From an uncultured Erythrobacter sp. (lineage in GTDB: Bacteria > Pseudomonadota > Alphaproteobacteria > Sphingomonadales > Sphingomonadaceae): 64,000 bases of DNA. The position numbers and the translations under genes were made by a program. Under the pieces are notes generated by a model. That model did not search any database. It was not told where the DNA came from and was given only the letters and a program-made list of their open reading frames with translations. This document shows positions 15,797-24,651 of the stretch, one piece after another. Each line of letters begins with the position of its first letter. The first letter of the stretch is position 1. The stretch spans positions 1-64,000 of the forward strand of contig CANLAD010000002.1 in assembly GCA_947488755.1 (NCBI GenBank). Direction: 5' to 3'.

Positions 15797-16936
15797 ATGT
15801 ATGAGCTGCAGCGCAAAGCCTATAATCCGCGTCGAACAGAGGTCCGCTCAACCTCGCCGAAGCGAACCAGCAAGACTTCCGATCTTGTTACACAACCGGC
15901 ATTAGCTGAAGCAATTCTATTGGATATTGCCGCAGGTATCTTAGGCGAACAGCCCTACGATGATCGCGCGGTTTTTAACGCCGTTCATTCCAACCTGACC
16001 AGCTCTTATGACTTTGCCGTGGCTGTGCCGGTTCGCGATGAAGAAGCACTTCTTCCACGCACGCTGGATGCTCTGCATACGGCGTTAAGTCAGTCCTACC
16101 ATCGCGGCGCGCTGATCTTCGTCGTTAACAATACGTCGGACCATTCCACCCAACTTATTGCAGAATTCGCAGCGAAGCGCGAATGCGCCACGGGGATCGT
16201 CGATGTCGATTTCGAGCAATCGATATGCAATGCGTCCCATGCGCGAAGGCTGGCGCTCGATATCGCCGCTCGGCTAGCGCCCGATGGGTACTTGCTTACC
16301 ACCGATGCGGATAGCCATGTTCGTCCGGCTTGGGCGCGAACGATGATGGCGCATCTGGAATGTGGCTTTGAATTGGTGTGCGAAGACGTGCGGCTCGATG
16401 AGCAGGAACTCGCAGCTTTGCCAGCGCGGGTACGGCAGGTCGGCGATGCTGAGCGCGCATATTTCGAAGCATGCACATTGCTGTGGCAACGCTGGACCCG
16501 AGATCTCACATCCTATTTCGCCTATCGTGCCTCAGGGGCCAGTCTCGGCGTCACCTCCTTTGCCTATCGCGAGATCGGCGGGCTTCCCGCGCCGAAAGTG
16601 GGAGAGGATAAGGCACTATGCGCAGAAATGCTCGAGCGCGGTCATGCTTTATGTCAACTTCGCGACGTGGGTACACGAACATCGGCGCGGTTAGAAAACC
16701 GGGCGGTAGGTGGTTGCGGCGAGGCGCTGTCGCACCGTGCGCTTGCGGCCAACCCGGAATGTGATGGCGCGTTGGTTCCGTTGGACGTGCTTCGCCAGCG
16801 AGCCGAGCGTTATGTTGCAGGACGGTCCTTGGAATGCGGAGCGAGCGCGCGCCCGATGCGCTACGAAATGGTGCTACTTGAATTAGCTCGCGCAAGGCAT
16901 TTTCTGAATGGAAGGCGCGGTCGTGATGCAGCGTAA
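15797..16936 (+). CDS. Family-2 glycosyltransferase, cassette copy A
   Basis: A 379-residue GT-A fold glycosyltransferase. The nucleotide-binding start is FAVAVPVRDEEALLPRTL, the metal-binding DxD is in LLTTDADSHVRP (Asp170), and the acceptor-region GEDKALCAEM lies near residue 270. No membrane helices are evident, so it is probably cytosolic and non-processive. It is clearly paralogous to the glycosyltransferase at 50905-52035, sharing the INN/VNNxxD, ARRLALDIxA and LLWQRWT segments. I took the ATG at 15797 (MYELQRKAYN); the frame is open from 15707. It overlaps the next gene by 29 bases, and the following three genes are all overlapping, so the cassette is one operon. Confidence 0.88.
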   Translation: MYELQRKAYNPRRTEVRSTSPKRTSKTSDLVTQPALAEAILLDIAAGILGEQPYDDRAVFNAVHSNLTSSYDFAVAVPVRDEEALLPRTLDALHTALSQSYHRGALIFVVNNTSDHSTQLIAEFAAKRECATGIVDVDFEQSICNASHARRLALDIAARLAPDGYLLTTDADSHVRPAWARTMMAHLECGFELVCEDVRLDEQELAALPARVRQVGDAERAYFEACTLLWQRWTRDLTSYFAYRASGASLGVTSFAYREIGGLPAPKVGEDKALCAEMLERGHALCQLRDVGTRTSARLENRAVGGCGEALSHRALAANPECDGALVPLDVLRQRAERYVAGRSLECGASARPMRYEMVLLELARARHFLNGRRGRDAA

Positions 16937-18023
16937 CGCCCAACTCATCGATCGAATAGCTGCGCATGCCGAAGCGACCGATCAGATTGATGGTGACCTG
17001 TCGCGCGATGTGGCCGATCTTCGTTCAGAGGGCTGGTTGACAGCCTGCCTTCCCAATTCGGCGGGCGGGCAGGGGTGGGGCTGCGAGGCTGATGGGACAA
17101 TCGAGGCGTTCGATGCACTACGAGCCTTGGGCCGCGCCAATCTCTCGGTCGCGCGATTGTTCGAAGGCCATATGAACGCCATCAAGCTGGTCGTTCTGTA
17201 CGGAAGCGAGGAAGAGCTCGAACAGGTCGCTGCCGCCATTGCAGGTGAAGCCTTGTTCGGTGTCTGGGGTGCGAATGATCGCACCTCTCCTGTGACCTGT
17301 GAGCGACGCGGCCGAAACGGCAGCTCTGGCCTGCAGCTATCCGGCGCAAAAATTTTTGCATCAGGACTGGGTCTTGTCACCCACGCGGTCGTTACCTGTT
17401 CGCTTAATGGCAAAGAGCAATTGCTTCTTGTTCCGAGCGAGGAGATTGAAAGGGCGGACATGTCCGCTTGGACGATGAGTGGGATGCGCGCCACGCAATC
17501 GGGGCGTTATGATCTTACTGGTCTTATTCTATTCGAAGGGAGCATGCTCGGTAAGGCGGGCGATTACGCTCGCGAGCCCTATTTCGAAGGCGGTATCTGG
17601 CGCTATTGCGCCGCGCATTTAGGTGGCGCTGAACACCTCTACGAAGAAATGCGCGATACGTTGATCGAACGAGAACGGGCCCGTGATCCGCATCAGCAGC
17701 GGCGCATCGCTGAGGCCGCCATAGCGATCGAGACGGCGCGTCTGTGGCTAAGACGCGCTGCGACCGAAATCGAAGCGGATAATGCCAGCGCGCAAAAGGC
17801 GACACTCGCCTTGCTTGCACGCGAAGTGACCTATGATGCCTGCCGATCGGTGATCGCGCTCAGCGAAAGCGCACTTGGTTTGGCAGCTCATCAGGAAGGG
17901 ACGCCTATTGAGCGCATCCGCCGCGATCTTTCGGTGTTCCTGTGCCAGGCTGTGGGAGACGCGAAACGCGCGCGGGCAGCTGATGCGCTGATTAATACGC
18001 GAATGCTGGTGGAGGATTTATGA
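16908..18023 (+). CDS. Acyl-CoA dehydrogenase-like protein, cassette copy A
   Basis: A 371-residue protein with acyl-CoA dehydrogenase-like organisation: an N-terminal helical domain with GWLTACLPNSAGGQGWGC and LGRANLSVARLFEGHMNAI, a middle beta domain (FGVWGANDRTSPVTC, GAKIFASGLG), then a C-terminal helical domain with FEGGIWRYCAAHLGGAEHLYEEM. It should bind FAD, but I cannot see the usual catalytic Glu with certainty. It may oxidise a carrier- or sugar-linked intermediate rather than a fatty acyl-CoA. The copy at 52127-53272 is closely similar throughout. ATG at 16908 and ATG at 16926 are both possible starts. The stop overlaps the deacetylase start (ATGA). Confidence 0.85.
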   Translation: MEGAVVMQRNAQLIDRIAAHAEATDQIDGDLSRDVADLRSEGWLTACLPNSAGGQGWGCEADGTIEAFDALRALGRANLSVARLFEGHMNAIKLVVLYGSEEELEQVAAAIAGEALFGVWGANDRTSPVTCERRGRNGSSGLQLSGAKIFASGLGLVTHAVVTCSLNGKEQLLLVPSEEIERADMSAWTMSGMRATQSGRYDLTGLILFEGSMLGKAGDYAREPYFEGGIWRYCAAHLGGAEHLYEEMRDTLIERERARDPHQQRRIAEAAIAIETARLWLRRAATEIEADNASAQKATLALLAREVTYDACRSVIALSESALGLAAHQEGTPIERIRRDLSVFLCQAVGDAKRARAADALINTRMLVEDL

Positions 18024-18754
18024 GCCTCCCCCAGCAACCGACGGGGTCAATTTTGAGCGCCGCCCAGTCGGCGAGGCGCGTTCCGGTCGAGGAGCTTGCG
18101 CCGGGAATTGGACTGTTGATCGTCAATCCGCACCCCGACGATGAAACTTTGGGTTGTGGTCAAGCCCTCGCTGCAGCCGCAGCAGCAGGACGCGATATCG
18201 GCTTGATCCTCCTAACTGACGGGGAAGCCTCACATCCTAACTCGCAAGCCTATCCAGAGCTGCAATTACGCCTTTTGCGATTGGCTGAATTTGAAAAGGC
18301 GGTCGCAATACTGGCCCAGAATGCAGTCGTCAAAGTTCGCACTTTGGGGCTCCCCGATGGCAAGAGCCATCAGCAACCGCTCGATAACGCTCTTTGGGAT
18401 GACTTGAAGGATTTCGCGGAAGGCCTTCAGGCGGGTGCGGTTTGGTCCACTTGGAGCGGAGACCCCCATTGCGATCACGAACATGCCGCCCAGATCGCGG
18501 CACGAATGGCGCGTGAGCTCATGGTCTTACATTGGAGCTTCCCGGTTTGGGGGCGGTTTGGCCAACGTTCCGTACCAGACCATATCGTACGGTTCGAAGA
18601 TGGCGAGGCCGCGTTATTGAAAGGTCGAGCGATGTGCGCCTACGCCTCCCAACTGACGGACCTTATCGAAGACGATGTTGAGGGGTTTGCCATGCCCTCG
18701 GCGCTGACAGACCACTTTGAACACGCGGCGGAGATTTTCGTCCGTGAACGCTGA
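18020..18754 (+). CDS. PIG-L/LmbE-type deacetylase, cassette copy A
   Basis: A 244-residue metal-dependent N-deacetylase. The signature zinc-binding motif PHPDDE spans residues 37-42, and the later DPHCDHEHAA supplies the third ligand region. Family members remove acetyl groups from N-acetylglucosamine-type sugars or related conjugates, which fits an upstream glycosyltransferase. No signal peptide, so cytosolic. PHPDDE is at the same residue numbers in copy B (53269-53991). It overlaps its upstream neighbour by four bases and the methyltransferase by 11 bases. Confidence 0.92.
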   Translation: MSLPQQPTGSILSAAQSARRVPVEELAPGIGLLIVNPHPDDETLGCGQALAAAAAAGRDIGLILLTDGEASHPNSQAYPELQLRLLRLAEFEKAVAILAQNAVVKVRTLGLPDGKSHQQPLDNALWDDLKDFAEGLQAGAVWSTWSGDPHCDHEHAAQIAARMARELMVLHWSFPVWGRFGQRSVPDHIVRFEDGEAALLKGRAMCAYASQLTDLIEDDVEGFAMPSALTDHFEHAAEIFVRER

Positions 18755-19364
18755 TACCTCCGCCCGCGAACAGACATTCGACAATCTCTTTCGCGAGCAG
18801 GTCGATCCGTGGGATTTCGAAACTAGCGGTTATGAGCAGGCCAAACGTGCAGAAACAATCGCCGCGCTCGATGGGCGCAGGTTCGAGCGTTTGTGCGAAC
18901 TGGGATGCGCGACCGGAGTTTTGACCGCTGAGCTAGCGCCTTACGCGATTGAGTTATTGGCTCTTGATGTTTCGCAAATGGCTTTAAAGCGAGCGCGCAT
19001 GAAGCTTCGAGCGGCGAAGCATGTCAAATTGCTTCATGCAGAAGTGCCCCATGATTGGCCAACTGGACCATTCGACGGAATCGTCATCTCTGAGGTTCTG
19101 TATTTCCTGTCAGAGGACGAAATTATCGACGTATCGCAACTCGCCTTCCATTCGCTCATGCCGGGTGGAACATGCCTTCTTGTCAACTGGACGGGCGAAA
19201 ATTCTAATCCAATTGATGGGAATGAAGCGGTTCGGTTGTTCGGGTCGAGTGCCAGGTGGACAAAAGACCTTGTCAGTAAGGCGGCGCTCTACAGGATCGA
19301 TCGATTTACAAAAGACGCGAATTCGAACCGAGGCCATTTCGATCACCAAACAAATAATAGTTAA
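18744..19364 (+). CDS. SAM-dependent methyltransferase (NodS-like), cassette copy A
   Basis: A 206-residue class I methyltransferase. It begins at GTG 18744, inside the end of the deacetylase gene; the equivalent start is used by copy B. FDNLFREQVDPWDFETSGYEQAKR is the N-terminal signature seen in NodS-type proteins, motif I is ELGCATGVLTAEL, and SEVLYFLSEDEI is a late conserved loop. NodS N-methylates the deacetylated sugar end of Nod factors, so an N-methyl transfer onto the product of the neighbouring deacetylase is a reasonable inference. The last ~15 residues (NSNRGHFDHQTNNS) are not shared with copy B. Confidence 0.88.
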   Translation: MNADTSAREQTFDNLFREQVDPWDFETSGYEQAKRAETIAALDGRRFERLCELGCATGVLTAELAPYAIELLALDVSQMALKRARMKLRAAKHVKLLHAEVPHDWPTGPFDGIVISEVLYFLSEDEIIDVSQLAFHSLMPGGTCLLVNWTGENSNPIDGNEAVRLFGSSARWTKDLVSKAALYRIDRFTKDANSNRGHFDHQTNNS

Positions 19365-19490
19365 TCTTTGCAAGACCCTAAGCGTCACTGGCTGATCTAC
19401 CTGTCGTATATGGAGAACGTCTCGCCGATCTCGGGGAAAGGCTTTTCGATCGAACCATTCGACTATGGAACGGGGAATCAGGAGACTATC

Positions 19491-20042
19491 ATGACAGAAC
19501 ACGATCAAGCCGGTCAGTCGGACGAAAAGCCGCTCAAGGAAGAATTGAAGCAGGATGCGCAATCGCTTCAGGGAAGCGCAAAAAAGCAGGCGGAGAAAAC
19601 CGCTCGCCAAGGACGAACTCAGACGGTGGAAGCGGCTCAAGCCACCAGCTCCGCGCTCAACACTACAGCTGACGAGCTGCAACAGGATGAACGCGTGCCA
19701 GATTGGCTTGCTTCGGCGTTTCGCAGCGCTTCAACACAGATCCAGCAAGTGGCCGGTAAGCTCGAAGGCCAGGAACCACGCGAGATGATGCGGACAGCTG
19801 AGCAGTTTGGCCGCGAAAAGCCAGCAATGTTTCTATCTGCGATGGGGGCACTTGGCTTTGCTGCTGGTCGATATTTGCGCGCTGGCGCAGAACAGCACGA
19901 CGACATCGACATGGTGGAGCCGAACGCTAGTTCGCGCGGCAGTTCAACCGACACAAACGAGATGTCGGCTTACCGTAGCGCAGGTTCGCCCAGCAGCCAG
20001 CAGAGCGATCCGCTGATCGCAACTGGAGGGTCGATCCGATGA
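19491..20042 (+). CDS. Hydrophilic stress-type protein with a short hydrophobic segment
   Basis: A 183-residue protein, strongly charged and Gln/Ala/Ser-rich, with one moderately hydrophobic stretch (AMFLSAMGALGFAAGRYL, about residues 116-133). The composition and layout resemble DUF883/'nutrient-deprivation-induced' proteins. It is the first gene of a three-gene operon with the holin-like DUF1469 and DUF3618 proteins, a grouping I know from rhizobia and sphingomonads under stress. The start was chosen at ATG 19491 after a GGAG site. The stop overlaps the next start (ATGA). Confidence 0.7.
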   Translation: MTEHDQAGQSDEKPLKEELKQDAQSLQGSAKKQAEKTARQGRTQTVEAAQATSSALNTTADELQQDERVPDWLASAFRSASTQIQQVAGKLEGQEPREMMRTAEQFGREKPAMFLSAMGALGFAAGRYLRAGAEQHDDIDMVEPNASSRGSSTDTNEMSAYRSAGSPSSQQSDPLIATGGSIR

Positions 20043-20512
20043 CAGGTTCCGCAAATGACCCCGCACGTGCGCGAACATCGCCTGTCGGCGAAACCACCTC
20101 GCATGCAGGCAACTCAGACAATGTCGTCGACCTGATCGGCAAGCTGACCTCGCAATCCGCACACCTCGCACAGCAGCAAGTCAGTCTCGTTCAAGCCGAA
20201 ATGCGTGAAACCGCTGACGATATCAAAACCGGGATCGGGGCGCTTCTCGGCGCGGCGGTGCTCGGAATTTCCGGCCTTGGGGTCACCTTGATGGGCATCG
20301 CCTACCTCATCGGCGATGCCATCGGTGATCGCGATCTGGCCACTTTGCTGGTCGGGCTGGCGGTCTTGGTGATTGCCGGCATCCTTTACGCGAGCGCGAA
20401 GGGGAAGATGAACGCAGCCAACGCGAAGCCCGAACGCACGCTTGAGACAGCAGAACGACTGCCGCGTGCCGCGCAAGGCCAAACACACAACCGGACTGGA
20501 ATGGAACGATGA
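20039..20512 (+). CDS. Phage-holin-family (DUF1469) membrane protein
   Basis: A 157-residue protein with two membrane helices (about residues 66-90 and 98-119) separated by a short polar loop, preceded by an amphipathic region SAHLAQQQVSLVQAEMRETADDI. This is the layout of the DUF1469/holin superfamily III proteins of Proteobacteria, which accompany DUF3618 proteins and are probably envelope-stress components rather than real holins. It is overlapped at both ends by its operon partners. Confidence 0.85.
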   Translation: MTGSANDPARARTSPVGETTSHAGNSDNVVDLIGKLTSQSAHLAQQQVSLVQAEMRETADDIKTGIGALLGAAVLGISGLGVTLMGIAYLIGDAIGDRDLATLLVGLAVLVIAGILYASAKGKMNAANAKPERTLETAERLPRAAQGQTHNRTGMER

Positions 20513-21417
20513 ACAGCACACAATCAGACCGCTCACCCGATGAGATCGAACGCGATATCAAACGCACTCAGGACGATATGAGCCGCACAGTCGATCGCCT
20601 CGGCGACCAGTTCACCCCGCGTAATTTGGTAAACGCGCTGCTCGATAAGGCTGAAGAAAACGATGTGCAGGCGCGTGCGATATACGATGGCGCGCGTCGC
20701 AACCCCCTGGCTCTAGGTTTGCTATCGGCGGGCGCTATCTGGCTCGTCAGCGATTACGATGCCCATCCAAAAGCCTTCAATTCGTCCAACACGAACCAGG
20801 ACGATGATAATGGCGTCCCGGATCTCGATACGAGTTATGAACGCGATCATCGCTCGTATATCGAACATATGAGCACGGTCGAACGACGCGATGGCGAGGA
20901 TGATGCACTCTATCAGCGTCGCCGCGATGATGCGCGCGCGAACTTTCTGATGATCGAGCGAGCGCACGACGAAGACGATCAGAGCTATCGCAAGCGGCTT
21001 GACGACGCCACGAACCAAATGCGTCAGAAACGTGACGAAATGGCTGAAAACGCACGGAAAACCCGTGATCATGCGAAGGCTAAAGCGCGTGAACTTCGCG
21101 ATCAGGTGAGCGATCGCTCACAGCGTGGCATGCGCCGAACGTCTGACCTATATAATAGCAATCCATTGGTAGGTGGAGCGATCGCTGCTCTTGTCGGGCT
21201 AATCGCGGGTTCAGCAGCGCCAGCTACGCGAAAAGAGCGTCAAATGCTCGCCAATCATGCTGAAAGCACGCTTGATACCGCTAAGGCGCATGGCCAGAAC
21301 CTTGCGGAGAAAGCGCGGTCGAAGAAAGATGCCGCGCTCGAAAAAGCCGAGCGGAAGGTCGATCCTGATCGCAGCGAAACATCTGACAGCATTAGCAAGG
21401 AACCGGTGTCATCTTAA
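20509..21417 (+). CDS. DUF3618-domain protein
   Basis: A 302-residue protein. The N-terminal SPDEIERDIKRTQDDMSRTVDRLGDQFTP is the DUF3618 signature. A hydrophobic stretch (LALGLLSAGAIWLVS) follows near residue 65, then a long charged coiled-coil-like body with DRAR- and EDDxxYxxR-type repeats (YERDHRSYIEHM, YQRRRDDARANF, YRKRLDDATNQM), then a Gly/Ala-rich helix (GGAIAALVGLIAGSAAPA) near residue 225. It is much longer than minimal DUF3618 proteins because of the central repeats. Function is unknown; it is co-transcribed with the two preceding genes. Confidence 0.88.
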   Translation: MNSTQSDRSPDEIERDIKRTQDDMSRTVDRLGDQFTPRNLVNALLDKAEENDVQARAIYDGARRNPLALGLLSAGAIWLVSDYDAHPKAFNSSNTNQDDDNGVPDLDTSYERDHRSYIEHMSTVERRDGEDDALYQRRRDDARANFLMIERAHDEDDQSYRKRLDDATNQMRQKRDEMAENARKTRDHAKAKARELRDQVSDRSQRGMRRTSDLYNSNPLVGGAIAALVGLIAGSAAPATRKERQMLANHAESTLDTAKAHGQNLAEKARSKKDAALEKAERKVDPDRSETSDSISKEPVSS

Positions 21418-21571
21418 GATAGGGGTGATGATGCTGGAGCGGCGAGGAACGGTTGAAGCGAGATCATCGCGTTTCTCGCCGCATTTTTTTGATCGCTCTA
21501 ACTCTTTCCAGCCTCGAACCACCGGAAAAGAACAAAAAGAAAACATTTGTTAATGGAGCTGGAGCTGCTGC

Positions 21572-22366
21572 ATGCGCTACGTTATTCCAATGAACGAGGT
21601 ATTTGCAGGTCAACCGAGCGTAATGTGGCGAACCGCCGGTTTTCTTAAAAGTCGGTCATTTCCAGACCTGTCGGCAGATGATCGCGCGTTTCTCGAAAAC
21701 TCGATGACCGAAGAACGTTCGCTACGCGATCATGAAACGCTTGTTGAGCGCGGGGTAAAAACCACCAGCGCTTCGCTTCTGATCGAAGGGTTCATGCTGC
21801 GAACAATCGTTCGGGGAAACCGACGGCATATTCTCGGTGTCTATGTTCCAGGAGATTTCGTCGATCTGCACGGCTTCACTCTAGGGCATCTGGACCATAA
21901 TGTCGTTGCCGCCGGAACCGCGCGAGTAGGGATGATCCCGTATTCAACGATCAATTATATCATGACAGAGCGCCCGTCGCTTGCACAAGCGTTGTGGTTC
22001 GCAACGTTGCTGGACGGCGTTATCGCCCGCAAGTGGATCCAAATGTTCGAAGAACTCAATGCGCCTCAGCGGATCGCGCATGTGTTTTGTGAGCTGAAGG
22101 CGCGCCTGGAACTGATCGGGTGCCCGGTCTCCTACGCGCTGCGTACTCCATTTACGCTCGAGGATGTCGCCGACATGTGCGGTATCAGTGCGGTGCATGC
22201 GAGCCGAGCGGCAAGCAAACTGCGGAGTCTTGAATTGGGATCAATCCGCCGGGGCACGTTCTATCCAACCGACTGGAACCTCGTGCATTCCTACGCGCGG
22301 TTCGACCCGAGTTATCTGTACGGCGATGGCACCATGCAACACCCCATGGTTCGAAGGTCCACGTGA
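21572..22366 (+). CDS. Crp/Fnr-family transcription regulator
   Basis: A 264-residue regulator with an N-terminal cyclic-nucleotide-binding-type beta barrel (VERGVKTTSASLLIEGFMLRT, HILGVYVPGDFVDLHG) and a C-terminal winged helix (FTLEDVADMCGISAVHASRAASKLRSL, residues ~191-217). No Cys cluster for an Fe-S centre is seen, so it is not an Fnr oxygen sensor; a nucleotide effector or none is likely. It lies directly after the DUF3618 operon and before an STAS-like protein, and could control the surrounding stress genes. The N-terminus (MRYVIPMNEVF) could begin at either Met. Confidence 0.9.
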   Translation: MRYVIPMNEVFAGQPSVMWRTAGFLKSRSFPDLSADDRAFLENSMTEERSLRDHETLVERGVKTTSASLLIEGFMLRTIVRGNRRHILGVYVPGDFVDLHGFTLGHLDHNVVAAGTARVGMIPYSTINYIMTERPSLAQALWFATLLDGVIARKWIQMFEELNAPQRIAHVFCELKARLELIGCPVSYALRTPFTLEDVADMCGISAVHASRAASKLRSLELGSIRRGTFYPTDWNLVHSYARFDPSYLYGDGTMQHPMVRRST

Positions 22367-22438
22367 AGATGGCTTGTCTTTCGAGCCCATTGGGATCGCA
22401 CTATCGCTTGATCAGCGTCTCTTCGACGGCTGAATGTC

Positions 22439-22807
22439 ATGTTCTCTAGTTTAGAAACGGACGGTGATGTGGCCCACATGACGGTTCATCTCCAACGCAT
22501 ACTCGACTGGTCAGAGATCGATCAAATGGCGCAAGCGGTGGAACGCGCTATGGCTTCGAACCCCAAGCTTTGTTTGGTGGTTGATTTTAGCGCAACGCGC
22601 CAGATCGAAGCATCGGCTTTCGGCTCGATCCGCGGTGCCTTGGCCGGTCTAAAATCGGTTGGTCCAGTCGAACGATATGCCGTCGTTGGAGCCCCGCTGA
22701 TCGCGGACGGGGCAATTGAAGCGTTTGGGTCCATTCTCCCCTTGGAATCAGCAACCTTTCCTGAAGGAGAGCTGGAGCAAGCTAAGGCGTGGGCATTTCG
22801 ACGATGA
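22439..22807 (+). CDS. SpoIIAA/STAS-like protein
   Basis: A 122-residue single-domain protein with the STAS-like pattern: VAHMTVHLQRILDWSEIDQMAQAVERAM, then LCLVVDFSATRQIEASAFGSIRGALAGL and YAVVGAPLIADGAIEAFG. It resembles the SpoIIAA-like (DUF3478) group, whose members bind lipophilic ligands or act in signalling. No phosphorylatable Ser in the classic SpoIIAA position is obvious. It stands 72 bases downstream of the Crp-type regulator. Confidence 0.7.
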   Translation: MFSSLETDGDVAHMTVHLQRILDWSEIDQMAQAVERAMASNPKLCLVVDFSATRQIEASAFGSIRGALAGLKSVGPVERYAVVGAPLIADGAIEAFGSILPLESATFPEGELEQAKAWAFRR

Positions 22808-22938
22808 GCTTGCCCCCTTGCAGGTGAAGGCACAGGATTTTGCGGGATCGATAAAGTTGCGTAGGCTACGCCCAATTTTTGGCCATGCAATAAACATCAG
22901 GTTGGATACAAACTCGTTATCCGGTGGTTGGGCATTGC

Positions 22939-23226
22939 ATGAACGGTATCTTGGAATGGGCCGCATCGATTGGTACGATTTTGGCGGCAACGCTCATCGC
23001 GGTCGATCTTGGTCGAAAAATAACAGGCTGGGGCTTTGTACTCTTTAGCGTGGTATCGATCCTCTGGATCATATCGGGTTTGAGTGAAGAGGCCTATCCC
23101 ATTGCGGCGATGAATGCTGTGCTGTTGGCAATCAATCTTTGGGGTGTGTGGCGCTATCTTGTTCGCAAAGTGCTGACCTCTCAAACGCGCGACCGACCGC
23201 CCCAGCGCCAAACCGACAGAGCCTAG
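22939..23226 (+). CDS. Small inner-membrane protein
   Basis: A 95-residue protein starting MNGILEWAASIGTILAATLI with three predicted helices (about residues 6-25, 33-51 and 57-74) and a basic, Arg/Gln-rich tail. The pattern VLLAINLWGVWRYLVRK is typical of small membrane proteins of unknown function common in sphingomonads and rhizobia. No operon partner is evident. Confidence 0.6.
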   Translation: MNGILEWAASIGTILAATLIAVDLGRKITGWGFVLFSVVSILWIISGLSEEAYPIAAMNAVLLAINLWGVWRYLVRKVLTSQTRDRPPQRQTDRA

Positions 23227-23426
23227 TAATAGACGTAGCGGTATCTCAACATGGCACGAGATTAGAGCACGTGCCGCAGCGTGCCAGGGCGATGGCGGTT
23301 CTGCGATACGAACTCACCACCGCTATTACCGGTTGATATTCATTAAGAATAGCCCTGAGTGCCGCTTACGACCGTTTGGGGATGATTGTCTCCATCATCA
23401 GTTTGGACGAGAGGAAGCGCAGTGTT

Positions 23427-24020
23427 ATGGCAAACATTCCCGTCGAAAAAAAATCCTCGGTTTGGCCCTGGGTGTTGCTTGCCCTTGGGCTGCTTGCAGC
23501 TCTTCTGGTTTTTCTATGGGTAATGGCCCCCGAAGAGGAGAGTGCCACCGTGAACGCTGGTTCGGAGGTTGATAGGGCTTTTGAACCTGGAGAGGTCAGA
23601 GATGCTGCCACAAACGCTACCTTGGCTTCGGCCGCAACGTCCTATGGGCTAGTCGATGTCCTGGATCGTCCATTAGACTTCGCAGGCCGGGATGATTTTG
23701 CCGGCGAGGTTGCCGTTCCTTCGGTTCCCACTGACCGGGGGTTCTGGATCGCACAAGATGATGCGCGCATGTTTGCCGTGATCATCGATGGCCCCGAAGA
23801 GGTTCCGGTTGATATCAATTCAGGACAGACCTTGCGGGTCGAAAACGGAATGCTGCGCGACAAGACGTTTTTGGGCGACTTTCCTGGAGAGCCGCTTGAA
23901 GATGATACCCTTAACATTCTGTCGGATCAGGATATCTTCCTGATTGTTCATGAGAACGATATCGAAATCTTGAGCAGCAAGCCCGAGAATGGTTCGACGG
24001 AGCTTAGCGATGGAACATGA
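23427..24020 (+). CDS. Membrane-anchored acidic periplasmic protein, copy 1
   Basis: A 197-residue protein. The N-terminus ANIPVEKKSSVWPWVLLALG carries one membrane helix (residues ~12-33), followed by an acidic periplasmic region with a repeated small domain. It is paralogous to the protein at 37030-37596, which begins AEIPVEKKSS and has the same layout. In both cases the next gene encodes a PRC-barrel protein, overlapping or abutting. No enzymatic motif is seen; the family is not known to me. The start at 23427 follows a GAAGCGCAG site. Confidence 0.65.
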   Translation: MANIPVEKKSSVWPWVLLALGLLAALLVFLWVMAPEEESATVNAGSEVDRAFEPGEVRDAATNATLASAATSYGLVDVLDRPLDFAGRDDFAGEVAVPSVPTDRGFWIAQDDARMFAVIIDGPEEVPVDINSGQTLRVENGMLRDKTFLGDFPGEPLEDDTLNILSDQDIFLIVHENDIEILSSKPENGSTELSDGT

Positions 24021-24291
24021 TGATCGGTTCGATAATCTGGAGCATCTTGGCGAGTGGTCGCTTGAAGACGAGAACCAGGATATTCGTGGATCCGAGCTGG
24101 TGGACCGGTCCGGATTGTTGATCGGCATCATCGAGGAAATGATTGTCGATCTCGCTCAGGAAGAGGTCGTTGCGGTGCGTTTGGAGGATCGACAGGCTTG
24201 TGGAGTTGAGCATTTGGAGATCGAGGATCAACAGGTTTTCTATCGGCCGGCACCTTTAATGGGGGCCGAGCGCCCGCGATTTTCCTCATAG
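24010..24291 (+). CDS. PRC-barrel-like protein, copy 1
   Basis: A 93-residue protein (MEHDDRFDNLEHLGEWSLED) with a PRC-barrel pattern: DIRGSELVDRSGLLIGIIEEMIVDLAQEEVVAVRLED. PRC-barrels are small beta-barrels in ribosome maturation, photosynthetic and stress proteins. It overlaps the 3' end of the anchored protein gene by 11 bases and is paralogous to 36731-37033 (MKHDDRFAELDTLSNWEL). The C-terminal half contains VEHLEIEDQQVFYR, matching VEHLDIKDNHVVYR of the other copy. Confidence 0.75.
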   Translation: MEHDDRFDNLEHLGEWSLEDENQDIRGSELVDRSGLLIGIIEEMIVDLAQEEVVAVRLEDRQACGVEHLEIEDQQVFYRPAPLMGAERPRFSS

Positions 24292-24344
24292 GGCGCGTGT
24301 TACCAACGAGCCGACCCGTTTAGCTGGCAAGAAGGAATGTGCTT

Positions 24345-24560
24345 ATGCTTATGCGTTTGGTGGCCCTCGGCACTGCTGGCTTCTTAGGGTTCAAATATTT
24401 CAATCGTCGGAAAGGCGGTCGGCAAGAAATTAGCGCAGTAGCGAATAAACCTCCAACCGCTTCGAGCGATAGCGATACCACGATGACGGCAAAGGCTAGA
24501 TCCGATCAACCGTCCCCTAAGTCGAAAAAATCCGATAGCGAGCCCATCGCGAGTTCATGA
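24345..24560 (+). CDS. Small hypothetical protein with an N-terminal anchor
   Basis: A 71-residue protein with one weak hydrophobic helix (MRLVALGTAGFLGFKYF) and a Ser/Lys/Asp-rich tail that is probably disordered. GTG at 24339 and ATG at 24351 are alternative starts; ATG at 24345 was chosen. No family is recognised. Confidence 0.4.
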   Translation: MLMRLVALGTAGFLGFKYFNRRKGGRQEISAVANKPPTASSDSDTTMTAKARSDQPSPKSKKSDSEPIASS

Positions 24561-24651
24561 ACCTTACTCGCGCCGTTTCAAATGCCGTGACCAAATCGAG
24601 GGCCGAATGGTTTCGGTTGAATATTTTCAGAAGAGTAGAGGAGAACGAGCT

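Noticed and set aside
20039..20512. Prophage signal from the 'holin' family protein
   Set aside because: There are no other phage genes; this family commonly accompanies DUF3618 stress proteins.
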